Origin: DAOUGC01 sp034429695
GTDB lineage: Bacteria > Chloroflexota > Anaerolineae > Anaerolineales > Anaerolineaceae
Direction of reading: 5' to 3'
DNA length: 29,651 nucleotides
NCBI GenBank assembly: GCA_034429695.1
Contig: DAOUGC010000105.1
Coordinates: 1-29,651, forward strand
A program made the translations under genes and the position numbers. Below, piece by piece: positions 8,238 to 14,177 of the stretch. Positions within the stretch are counted from its first letter, which is position 1. Every line of letters starts with the position of its first letter. Under the pieces are notes generated by a model. The model ran no database searches. It saw only the letters and a list, made by a program, of their open reading frames with translations, and was not told where the DNA came from.

Positions 8238-8790
8238 ACCCAGGCCAACACGCGCCGAACTGCTGGCGGCAGCCGGTGGGTTTGTGCCGGATCTGATTGC
8301 GCCGAATTTAATCGTCCTGTTTTGCGGGATTAACCCCGGACTGTATTCTGCAGCCATCGGGCATCACTTTGGACGCCCCGGCAACCGTTTTTGGGGTGCA
8401 CTGCACCTGGGCGGCTTCACTGATCGGCTGCTGACCCCCCATGAGGAGCATGAGCTGCTGGCGCGCGGGTACGGCATCACCAACATGGTCGCCAGGGCGT
8501 CCGCCCGTGCGGATGAGTTGAGCACGGCTGAGCTGCTGGAAGGCCGCAGCATTCTGATGGATAAAGTGGAGCGCCACCGCCCGCGGGTGCTGGCGGTGCT
8601 GGGGTTGGGGGCTTACCGCACCGGCTTTCAACAGGCCGACGCCGCGGTTGGGTTGCAAGCGGGGCGCATCGGGGATACAGTGGTTTGGGTGCTGCCCAAC
8701 CCGAGCGGATTGAATGCGCATTACAAACTGGAAGAACTCGGCGCGCAGTTTGCCCAATTGCGCGCCCATAGTGAACAATTGCAACAATAA
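8230..8790 (+). CDS. mug: G/U mismatch-specific DNA glycosylase (Mug-like)
   Basis: The 186-residue protein carries the hallmarks of the Mug/TDG family of uracil-DNA glycosylases: CGINPG (residues 32-37), HHFGRPGNRFW (45-55), GITNMV (82-87) and LPNPSGLN (155-162). Mug removes uracil or ethenocytosine from mispairs in double-stranded DNA and starts base-excision repair. The catalytic-loop Asn is in GINPG (Asn35) and the intercalation loop is NPSGLN. No ATG fits the frame at the expected N-terminus; I chose TTG at 8230 because GAGG (8220-8223) lies six bases ahead and the family's conserved part starts about 25 residues later. It overlaps the ClbS-like gene by 8 bp. This is one of two unrelated uracil glycosylases in the window. 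Confidence 0.88.
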   Translation: MDKPRPTRAELLAAAGGFVPDLIAPNLIVLFCGINPGLYSAAIGHHFGRPGNRFWGALHLGGFTDRLLTPHEEHELLARGYGITNMVARASARADELSTAELLEGRSILMDKVERHRPRVLAVLGLGAYRTGFQQADAAVGLQAGRIGDTVVWVLPNPSGLNAHYKLEELGAQFAQLRAHSEQLQQ

Positions 8791-8801
8791 ACGGAGGGGT
8801 T

Positions 8802-9728
8802 ATGCAGACCATCAATCGAGAGAAGGTTCAACAGGCGGTGGATTTCATCAAAAAACATGCCAGACCATTTGAGCAGCGCCTGTACGCACATTACTTTGAA
8901 GGCGCGCCTGCCGCTGATGCGCTGCGCGAGCTGGAGGCTTTTCAGAATCCCGACGGCGGGTTTGGCCGGGCGCTCGAGCCTGATTTTCGCCTGCCGGATT
9001 CCTCCCCCAAAGCCACCAGCATGGGGTTGCGCCTGCTGCGCGATCTGGGCGCCGGTGCGGATGACCCGCGTGTGCAGCATGCCATTGACTGGCTGGTGAA
9101 AAATTATGACCCGCAAAGGGCTGGCTGGTTGTGCGTGCCAGCAGAGGTGAACCGCCATCCACATGCGCCGTGGTGGCAGGTGGACCCAGCCACGGGCGGT
9201 TGCGCCGCAGACTCCACCGCGCACCCCACCGCCGAGATCTTCGGTTATTTTCATCTGTTTGGGCGCAACCTGCCTGCCGGTTTAATGGACGCCGTGGAAC
9301 AGCGTCTTGTAAAACATCTGGAAGAAGTGCAGGACGGGTTGGATCAACTTGACATTGAGCATTTCGATTTTCTGTTGGATGTTTTGCATGAGAAACCGCG
9401 CGGCGACCTGGACGGGCGGGTTTTGTCAGCCATGAACCGTTCGGTGCCAGTGGTTGTACAAAGCAGTGAAGCCGAGTGGACAAATTACGGCATGCAGCCG
9501 TTGATGATCGTGCGCTCGCCGGACTCGCCGTTTTATCCCATCATAGCCGATGCGGTGCAGGCCAATCTGGATTACCGCATCAAAAGTCAGGGTGAGGATG
9601 GCGGCTGGGATGTCACCTGGGCATGGGCGGAATACCCCGAGGACTGGGCAAAGGCGCGCACCGAGTGGCGCGGCATGTTGACGCTGGATGCCCTGCGCGT
9701 GTTGCGTGCTTTCGGAAGGATGGAGTAA
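8802..9728 (+). CDS. Alpha/alpha-toroid protein (terpenoid cyclase/prenyltransferase-like)
   Basis: The 308-residue protein has glycine-rich repeats like the QW motifs of the terpenoid cyclase and prenyltransferase superfamily: FQNPDGGFGRALEPD near residue 47 and SQGEDGGWDVTWAWAEYP near 263, with helical segments between. It lacks a recognisable DxDD or DCTAE cyclase motif, and is about half the length of a squalene-hopene cyclase, so a cyclase activity is not supported. Such single-domain toroids occur widely as hypothetical proteins. ATG at 8802 has GGAGG at 8793-8797. It follows the glycosylase by 11 bp and is followed by a flavoprotein gene after 3 bp. Confidence 0.6.
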   Translation: MQTINREKVQQAVDFIKKHARPFEQRLYAHYFEGAPAADALRELEAFQNPDGGFGRALEPDFRLPDSSPKATSMGLRLLRDLGAGADDPRVQHAIDWLVKNYDPQRAGWLCVPAEVNRHPHAPWWQVDPATGGCAADSTAHPTAEIFGYFHLFGRNLPAGLMDAVEQRLVKHLEEVQDGLDQLDIEHFDFLLDVLHEKPRGDLDGRVLSAMNRSVPVVVQSSEAEWTNYGMQPLMIVRSPDSPFYPIIADAVQANLDYRIKSQGEDGGWDVTWAWAEYPEDWAKARTEWRGMLTLDALRVLRAFGRME

Positions 9729-9731
9729 GCC

Positions 9732-10157
9732 GTGCCGGATCACAGCCGTGAACAAATTGATGCATTTCTTGCCCAACCCTTGCTGGCGCGCCTGGGAACC
9801 TGCAACCCTGCCACACAACAACCGCACGTCACCCCGGTGTGGTTCGCCTGGGACGGTGAGGTGCTTACCATCAGCGGGTTTTCCAGCACACGGAAGATGA
9901 AGGACGTCCGGCGCAACCCGCGCATTTCGGTGCTGGTGGACCTGCGCGAAGCGGTGGACGGGTTGACCGCCGTGCTGATGGAGGGTCCAGCAGAGCTGCT
10001 GGTGGAACCGGCGGATTACGTGAAGGACATGACGCGCAGGATCTATACCCGCTATCTGGGGGAGGAAGGCGTGCTTGCGGCTGAACCGCAATCGTGGATG
10101 AACGACCCGGAGAACCGCCTGATCCGGTTGATACCGGAAAAGATCTACACCTGGTAA
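9732..10157 (+). CDS. PPOX-class pyridoxamine 5'-phosphate oxidase-like flavoprotein
   Basis: The 141-residue protein matches the split-barrel FMN- or F420-binding fold: LARLGTCNPATQQPHVTPVWFAWDGEVL, then STRKMKDVRRNPRISVLVD, then GPAELL and a C-terminal LIRLIPEKIYTW. These elements are typical of the PPOX-class F420-dependent and FMN-dependent reductases, which reduce small organic molecules such as quinones or biliverdin. Which cofactor it uses cannot be read from the sequence. The start is GTG at 9732, with GGAG at 9722-9725 six bases upstream. It is probably cytoplasmic and in the same transcript as its neighbours. Confidence 0.8.
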   Translation: MPDHSREQIDAFLAQPLLARLGTCNPATQQPHVTPVWFAWDGEVLTISGFSSTRKMKDVRRNPRISVLVDLREAVDGLTAVLMEGPAELLVEPADYVKDMTRRIYTRYLGEEGVLAAEPQSWMNDPENRLIRLIPEKIYTW

Positions 10158-10161
10158 ACCC

Positions 10162-10803
10162 ATGCACGTTTATACCCATCTGATAATGGCTGCCTTTGCT
10201 GAGGGGCATCTGCGACCGGCTGAGCGGGGGGCGTATTACCTGGGCGCGGTTGCCCCTGACGCGCGCTATGTGGCCGGGTTGCGCCGCAGCCTGACTCACC
10301 GCCCTGCCTCTGAGCTGGATGCTGCCTTTGAGAACCATCCGGTGTTGCGGTCTTTTTTGCTCGGCTACCGGCTGCACTGCGCACTGGACGACACCGGCGC
10401 AGACCGTCTGGCGGCGGGCACGTTTCCGATGCGCTGGCTGGCGGCATTGTTGCCGCGCCAGTTTTTGCCAGCATTAATTGAAATGTACTATTTGCGCCAT
10501 CCGCGCCCGCTGCCGCGTCTGTCAGAGACAGGCAACGACTTCACCCGCGCACTGGGGCTGGCGGATGCACCCCTGCAGCAGTACGCGCGCCGCATCAATG
10601 CGTTGATTGAGCATCCCAGCCTGGAGGGGGAATTGCAGGCGTTTGCCAGTGCAGGATTGCTGGATGACCCCCGCGTGGCGCGCTACATGAATTACCAGCG
10701 CTGGTTAAACCATCAGCCCTGGTTGATGAACGTGTTGTTTGGGTGGGGAAAGCTGGATGTTCTGCACGAGCACGCCCTGGCACAGGCATATGCGTGGACG
10801 TGA
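10162..10803 (+). CDS. Putative zinc-dependent phospholipase C-like protein
   Basis: The 213-residue protein has a spaced His/Asp pattern resembling the zinc-dependent phospholipase C/S1-P1 nuclease fold: MHVYTHLIMA at the start, YYLGAVAPDAR (Asp33), LTHRP (His46), and GYRLHCALDD (His72, Asp76). No signal peptide is present, unlike classical secreted phospholipases, so it belongs with the cytoplasmic relatives of unknown function that are common in Chloroflexi and Firmicutes. It starts four bases after the flavoprotein gene with no clear Shine-Dalgarno sequence, which suggests coupled translation. An alternative reading is a metal-dependent hydrolase of another helical family. Confidence 0.45.
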   Translation: MHVYTHLIMAAFAEGHLRPAERGAYYLGAVAPDARYVAGLRRSLTHRPASELDAAFENHPVLRSFLLGYRLHCALDDTGADRLAAGTFPMRWLAALLPRQFLPALIEMYYLRHPRPLPRLSETGNDFTRALGLADAPLQQYARRINALIEHPSLEGELQAFASAGLLDDPRVARYMNYQRWLNHQPWLMNVLFGWGKLDVLHEHALAQAYAWT

Positions 10804-10840
10804 AGACGGAGGATTGCCATTTCTGGGGGAATACGGCTTC

Positions 10841-10861
10841 ATGACGGCTGGAAACCGTCAT
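10841..10861 (+). terminator. Hairpin at end of operon (no T-tract)
   Basis: ATGACGG and CCGTCAT form a perfect 7-bp stem with a 7-base loop, 38 bp past the stop at 10803. No T-run follows on either strand, so it is at most a weak terminator or a 3'-end stabilising structure. Confidence 0.3.
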
Positions 10862-10887
10862 CCGGAGTGATTGTCGCGCGATTTTCG

Positions 10888-10916
10888 TTGCCCCGCCTTG
10901 CCCGCCCGGCTATAAT
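10888..10916 (+). promoter_or_regulatory. Sigma-70-type promoter of NUDIX gene
   Basis: TTGCCC (10888-10893) and TATAAT (10911-10916) are separated by exactly 17 bp. Transcription would begin near 10923 and leave a 36-base leader before the GTG at 10959. It is the best-formed promoter in the window. Confidence 0.7.
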
Positions 10917-10958
10917 ATTTTTCATGATGTTTTGTAAACTGAACGATGGGGATAACCC

Positions 10959-11399
10959 GTGAAGATCCCGACGCTGCAACAGGTGTCGGCAGGCGGGGTG
11001 GTGCTGCGTAAAGGTGCGCAGGGTTATCAGGTTGCGCTGATTTCAGTGGGGCCTGAACGGCGCTGGCAATTGCCCAAGGGTACACTGGATAACGGTGAGA
11101 CTCCGTTGCAGGCGGCGCTGCGCGAAGTGCGCGAGGAAACCGGCCTGACAGCGCGCCTGCTGGGGGAACTCAAGACGGTGGAATATTATTATCATGCCAG
11201 GCACCAGGGCCAGCCGGTGCGCTATCACAAGTTTGTGCACTTCTTTCTAATGGAATATGTGAGCGGAGACATGGCCGACCACGACCACGAAGTCAACGAG
11301 GCGGTATGGATGTCGCTGGAGGAAGCTGTTCGGTTGCTGGCATTTGAGAGCGAGCGCGGGCTGGTGGAAATGGCGCGCCAACACACAGAAACCGGATAG
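10959..11399 (+). CDS. NUDIX hydrolase
   Basis: The 146-residue protein has a complete Nudix box at residues 41-63 (G-x5-E-x7-REVREETGL) preceded by ERRWQLPKG. It hydrolyses a nucleoside diphosphate linked to another moiety. The WQLPKGTLDNGE start and the YYYHARHQGQPVRYHKFVHFFLMEY segment resemble diadenosine polyphosphate or (d)NTP pyrophosphohydrolases, but the substrate cannot be fixed. The GTG start agrees with the family N-terminus (VSAGGVVLRK) and a promoter lies 43-71 bp upstream. The Shine-Dalgarno sequence is poor (ATGGGGA). The following 2H phosphoesterase gene is 49 bp away. Confidence 0.9.
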   Translation: MKIPTLQQVSAGGVVLRKGAQGYQVALISVGPERRWQLPKGTLDNGETPLQAALREVREETGLTARLLGELKTVEYYYHARHQGQPVRYHKFVHFFLMEYVSGDMADHDHEVNEAVWMSLEEAVRLLAFESERGLVEMARQHTETG

Positions 11400-11448
11400 A
11401 TTGCGCGTTGCCAGATGAGCCAGCGAGCTAGCAGAACAGGGAGGAAAA

Positions 11449-11982
11449 ATGGATGCTGAAGTCAACCAGACCGGCCTTGCGGTAATGTTGCCCCCGTCTG
11501 CTGCGGCGCAGGTGCTGGCGCTGCGCCAGAGCGTTGAACTGGATGGAGATTTTCTGGACCCACACATCACCCTGGCGTATCCGCCATTTGTACCTTACGG
11601 ACACTGGGGGGCGGTTCGCAACCAGTTTTTGCGTCTGCTGGCGGGTGTGCCGGCTTATCCTGTGGAACTGAATGAGGTTTGCACCTTCACAGCGGTCAGC
11701 AATGTGGTGTGGTTAAAACCGGAGGACGGCGGAGCCACGCGCCGCCTGCGCGACCTGCTTGAAGCCACCTTTCCGGCGTTTGTGCCCCCACCGGGTGAAC
11801 TGGGTTTTGTGCCGCACGTCACCCTGGGGGTATTTGAAACCCAGGAGGAAATGCGCGAGGTTGAGCAGCGCGTGCGTGCGGTGCTAAAACCGGTGCATTT
11901 TGTTGCCAATGAGGTGCGCCTGGCACGCCGGATCACACCCGTATTATGGCAGTTTGAAGACAGCCTGCCGTTGCAGCAGTGA
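11449..11982 (+). CDS. 2'-5' RNA ligase-like 2H phosphoesterase
   Basis: The 177-residue protein has the two signature H-x-T motifs of the 2H phosphoesterase superfamily: PHITLAYPP (His39, Thr41) and PHVTLGVF (His123, Thr125). Members (LigT/ThpR, cyclic phosphodiesterases, YjcG) open or form 2',3'- or 2'-5'-linked phosphodiester bonds in RNA or ADP-ribose cyclic phosphate. The spacing of 84 residues between motifs is normal. GGGAGG (11439-11444) lies four bases before the ATG. The following DinB gene starts 26 bp after its stop, so the two are probably co-transcribed. Confidence 0.88.
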   Translation: MDAEVNQTGLAVMLPPSAAAQVLALRQSVELDGDFLDPHITLAYPPFVPYGHWGAVRNQFLRLLAGVPAYPVELNEVCTFTAVSNVVWLKPEDGGATRRLRDLLEATFPAFVPPPGELGFVPHVTLGVFETQEEMREVEQRVRAVLKPVHFVANEVRLARRITPVLWQFEDSLPLQQ

Positions 11983-12008
11983 ACAATCCTGTCTCAAGGA
12001 GGACAAGG

Positions 12009-12518
12009 ATGACATCGGGACCTCATATGATGACGACCATGCTGGATTACACCGGCTGGGCTTTTGAGCGGGTGTGGAAGTGCATTGACACCATCACTGA
12101 TGAGCAATTTTGCCATGAGACCGGCTTTTCAATGGGCTCCATTCGCAACCAGATGGTGCATGTGATCAGTGCGACGCGGCGCTGGGTGCAGCGTTTGGAA
12201 GGCGCTCCGCTGGAGGAACACCTGAAATACGAGGACTTCCCCACGCGCGCATCGGTCAGGCCGGCATGGGACGGCTGCATGAAGGAACTGCGCCGTTATG
12301 TGGCGACGCTTGACGATGCTGCTTTGCAACGCACGATCCATTGGGAGCTGCCTGTGCGTGGGATGAAGGCTGACACCCGCGTGGATGACGCCCTGCTGCA
12401 TGTGTTTAATCATGCCACTGATCACCGCACGCAGATTTTGGCGATGCTGCATTATTCGTTCGATGCGGTTACGGTTGAGCAGGATTTGATTTTTTATCTG
12501 GTGGAACAGGGCGGGTAA
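12009..12518 (+). CDS. DinB family protein
   Basis: The 169-residue protein is a typical DinB/YfiT four-helix bundle with the metal-binding histidine triad: RNQMVHVISA (His51) and HVFNHATDHRTQIL (His135, His139). Family members are metal-dependent enzymes, often thiol transferases that use bacillithiol or mycothiol or hydrolases, with many uncharacterised; this one cannot be assigned. I chose the ATG at 12009 because a perfect AAGGAGG (11996-12002) lies six bases ahead; a GTG at 11979 would overlap the previous stop but has no such site. It is the second four-helix DinB-fold protein in the window after the ClbS-like one. Confidence 0.85.
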   Translation: MTSGPHMMTTMLDYTGWAFERVWKCIDTITDEQFCHETGFSMGSIRNQMVHVISATRRWVQRLEGAPLEEHLKYEDFPTRASVRPAWDGCMKELRRYVATLDDAALQRTIHWELPVRGMKADTRVDDALLHVFNHATDHRTQILAMLHYSFDAVTVEQDLIFYLVEQGG

Positions 12519-12555
12519 TCGGCGCGGACACCGTCCGCCAGACCTTCAGCCATGA

Positions 12556-12590
12556 CAGGGACGGACGCGGGTTCGTCCCTGTGGATTTTA
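12556..12590 (+). terminator. Putative terminator after DinB gene
   Basis: CAGGGACG (12556-12563) pairs with CGTCCCTG (12574-12581) in an 8-bp stem with a 10-base loop, followed by a modest T-rich TGGATTTTA. It lies 38 bp after the DinB stop and reads rightward. Confidence 0.5.
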
Positions 12591-12594
12591 AACG

Positions 12595-12624
12595 GCAAAA
12601 GGGACGGGTTCCCGACCGTCCCTT
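12595..12624 (-). terminator. Rho-independent terminator (leftward)
   Basis: AAGGGACGG (12599-12607) pairs with CCGTCCCTT (12616-12624) in a 9-bp stem. On the minus strand the stem runs straight into TTTTGCCGTTT. No leftward gene exists to its right for several kilobases, so it must end a non-coding leftward transcript if it works. Confidence 0.55.
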
Positions 12625-12684
12625 CGCCAATAGCTGTGATCCCTCTCAATCTGCCAAGGAGGAAGTATAGACTGTGTATTTGAT
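12595..12684 (-). ncRNA. Candidate small RNA with anti-SD motif (locus B)
   Basis: On the minus strand an extended -10 (TGGCATAAT, plus 12691-12699) predicts a start near 12684. CCTCCTT (plus 12656-12662) follows 29 bp from the -10, then GATTGAGAGGGATCACAGC, then the U-tailed hairpin at 12595-12624. This is the same order and nearly the same -10 to CCTCCTT distance (29 against 28 bp) as the locus at 11-130, with a similar stretch just before the terminator (GCTGTATTCTC against CAGCTATTGGCG). Locus B lacks the extra GC hairpin of locus A. No rightward reading frame follows AAGGAGG here either. It remains a prediction from two sequences. Confidence 0.3.
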
Positions 12685-12723
12685 GTTTTGATTATGCCAG
12701 ACAAAGACAGCGTGTTCCCTCAG

Positions 12724-12780
12724 ATAATCCGTGGTGTTTGCCGGCGGACAACGGATTTTGAGAACGGATTTCACGGATTT
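12724..12780. repeat. Cluster of ACGGATTT repeats
   Basis: Three direct copies of ACGGATTT lie at 12751-12758, 12764-12771 and 12773-12780, with an inverted near-copy (AATCCGTGG) at 12727-12735. Short ACGGATTT strings of this kind recur in intergenic DNA of many environmental bacteria without known function. Confidence 0.6.
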
Positions 12781-12855
12781 GTTCTCTTCCAATCATTTCC
12801 ATGTCCATCCCGCTATAGTCTCACGGTTTAACGTTTTGTCCGTGTCGTTCGTCGC

Positions 12856-12877
12856 TTCGTGACATTCGTGTTAAAAA
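12856..12877 (-). repeat. Dispersed 22-bp repeat, copy 1
   Basis: Read on the minus strand this is TTTTTAACACGAATGTCACGAA. It matches 29438-29459 on the plus strand at 21 of 22 positions. Both copies are intergenic. Confidence 0.6.
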
Positions 12878-12885
12878 TCCCGTAA

Positions 12886-12916
12886 TGCGCCGCACACCTC
12901 CCCGCACCCCTGACAG
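12886..12916 (+). repeat. 31-bp direct repeat, left copy
   Basis: Begins TGCGCCGCACACCTCCCC and ends CCCCTGACAG. It is identical to 13352-13382 except for A in place of G at one position. The pair brackets the tandem array. Confidence 0.85.
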
Positions 12917-13351
12917 TTTTTTGTAGATTTGATCAAATGATAATCCTGCGTGGATGGGGGGAACCATCAACGAATAGGAACGAATAAACGAAGGCACATT
13001 TGCTGATACGTTGATTATTTGCTGGTGGCTGAAATAAAAACGGCGGGATGGAAGAATAAACGAAGTTTTTTGTAGATTTGATCAAATGATGATCCTGCGT
13101 GGATGGGGGAACCATCAACGAATGGGAACGAATAAACGAAGGCACATTTGCTGATACTTTGATTATTTGCTGGTGGCTGAAATAAAAACGGCGGGATGGA
13201 AGAATGAACGAAGTTTTTTGTAGATTTGATCAAATGATGATCCTGCGTGGATGGGGGGAACCATCAACGAATGGGAACGAATAAACGAAGGCACATTTGC
13301 TCATACATTGATTTTTGGCTGGTGGCTGAAATAAAAACGGCGGGATGGAAG
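12917..13351. repeat. Three-copy tandem repeat, ~149 bp unit
   Basis: Copies run 12917-13065 (149 bp), 13066-13213 (148 bp) and 13214-13351 (138 bp, lacking the last 11 bases). They differ at only a few positions plus one G in a G-run. Each starts TTTTTTGTAG and holds a 12-bp perfect palindrome ATTTGATCAAAT (12927-12938, 13076-13087, 13224-13235). Each full unit also holds GAATAAACGAAG or a one-base variant twice, about 72-77 bp apart, hinting at an older half-unit duplication. Unit lengths are not both multiples of three, and the leftward frames across it do not stay in phase, so it is not coding. The base composition is AT-richer than the genes around it. Confidence 0.92.
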
Positions 13352-13382
13352 TGCGCCGCACACCTCCCCGCGCCCCTGACAG
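13352..13382 (+). repeat. 31-bp direct repeat, right copy
   Basis: Matches 12886-12916 at 30 of 31 positions and begins immediately after the last, truncated tandem unit. It ends 20 bp before the extended -10 box of the acetyltransferase gene. Confidence 0.85.
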
Positions 13383-13402
13383 GTCAAAAAGCAGATTTCA
13401 GA

Positions 13403-13411
13403 TGATACAAT
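13403..13411 (+). promoter_or_regulatory. Extended -10 promoter of GNAT gene
   Basis: TGATACAAT fits TGn-TACAAT. No convincing -35 is present (GTCAAA at 13383-13388, 17 bp away). Transcription would begin near 13418, about 43 bases before the chosen ATG. The same ten bases, ATGATACAAT, occur before the gene at 22796. Confidence 0.5.
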
Positions 13412-13460
13412 TGAAGGACACAAACCCAAATTCCGGCCAGGAATGACACAGGAAAACCAC

Positions 13461-13895
13461 ATGGAAATTACCCTTGCCACCCAGGTTACAGACGAACTGT
13501 ACGAAGCCTTTAACCGCCTGGTTCCCCAGCTATCCTCCTCCAGCCCGGCACCCACCCGCCAGCAGCTCGAGGAGATGGTGACCGCCCCGGCGGATAATGT
13601 ACTCATTGCGCGCGACGACGACGGCAGGATCGTCGGCACGCTGACCCTGATCGTCTTCCGCATTCCCACCGGCGTGCGCGCCTGGATTGAGGATGTGGTG
13701 GTGGATAATGCCGCCCGCGGCAAGGGCATCGGTGAGGCGCTGACCGTGGCTGCGCTGGATGTGGCCCGTCAGAAGGGCGCCAAAACCGTTGATCTAACCT
13801 CGCGCCCGTCACGCGAAGCCGCCAACCGCCTGTACCAACGCGTCGGGTTCGAACGCCGCGAGACCAACCTGTATCGCTACAATCTGGAAAAATAA
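13461..13895 (+). CDS. GNAT family N-acetyltransferase
   Basis: The 144-residue protein has the GNAT acetyl-CoA-binding signature: strand WIEDVVVDNAARGKGIG (motif A, pyrophosphate loop RGKGIG) and a C-terminal NRLYQRVGFERRETNLYRY (motif B). It transfers an acetyl group from acetyl-CoA to an amine; the acceptor is unknown. Two ATGs are possible: 13443, which directly abuts an AGGA, and 13461, with AGGA (13450-13453) seven bases ahead. I prefer the second. It stands alone next to the tandem repeat array, and is followed after 63 bp by the DUF951 gene with its own promoter. Confidence 0.88.
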   Translation: MEITLATQVTDELYEAFNRLVPQLSSSSPAPTRQQLEEMVTAPADNVLIARDDDGRIVGTLTLIVFRIPTGVRAWIEDVVVDNAARGKGIGEALTVAALDVARQKGAKTVDLTSRPSREAANRLYQRVGFERRETNLYRYNLEK

Positions 13896-13943
13896 ACCAC
13901 CCGGGAAACCCATTGCTTGCAGATCGGGCGGTGCAACCCTGAA

Positions 13944-13952
13944 TGGTATAAT
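13944..13952 (+). promoter_or_regulatory. Extended -10 promoter abutting DUF951 start
   Basis: TGGTATAAT is a perfect extended -10 (TGn-TATAAT). The transcription start expected seven bases after the hexamer is 13959, the first base of the GTG chosen as start codon. No -35 is seen. Confidence 0.6.
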
Positions 13953-13958
13953 GATCGT

Positions 13959-14177
13959 GTGCTACCCGAGCTTCAACTGGATGATATTGTTCGTTTAAGA
14001 AAGCCCCATCCGTGCGGCAGTTATGACTGGAAGGTCGTGCGCCTGGGCGCGGATATCGGGCTGGAGTGCTTGCAATGCCAGCGACGGGTGTTGCTGCCCC
14101 GCCGCGAGTTGAGCCGCCGCATCAAAACAATCCTTCCCAAACCAGGTTCCTCCCAGGAACCACAGGAGCACGGATGA
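13959..14177 (+). CDS. DUF951 domain-containing protein
   Basis: The 72-residue protein has the conserved DUF951 core LDDIVRLRKPHPCGSYDWKV followed by RLGADIGLECLQCQRRVLLPR. Cys19, Cys37 and Cys40, together with His17, could bind a metal ion. The function of the family is unknown; it is small, basic and frequent in Firmicutes and Chloroflexi, possibly nucleic-acid-binding. The GTG at 13959 gives the usual family N-terminus; an upstream TTG at 13917 would add 14 atypical residues and lie ahead of the -10 box. The mRNA would be leaderless. Its stop overlaps the ATG of the glycosyltransferase gene (ATGA). Confidence 0.85.
   Translation: MLPELQLDDIVRLRKPHPCGSYDWKVVRLGADIGLECLQCQRRVLLPRRELSRRIKTILPKPGSSQEPQEHG

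Noticed and set aside
12933..13233. Two overlapping minus-strand frames of about 70 codons inside the tandem repeat
   Set aside because: They exist only because the repeat happens to lack stops; unit lengths of 149 and 148 bp do not keep phase, and there is no ribosome binding site.
12917..13351. CRISPR array
   Set aside because: The units are about 149 bp, nearly identical along their whole length, without alternating short repeats and unique spacers, and no cas gene is near.
12886..13382. Insertion sequence with target-site duplication
   Set aside because: The bracketed DNA has no transposase or terminal inverted repeats and the 31-bp direct repeats are too long for usual target duplications.
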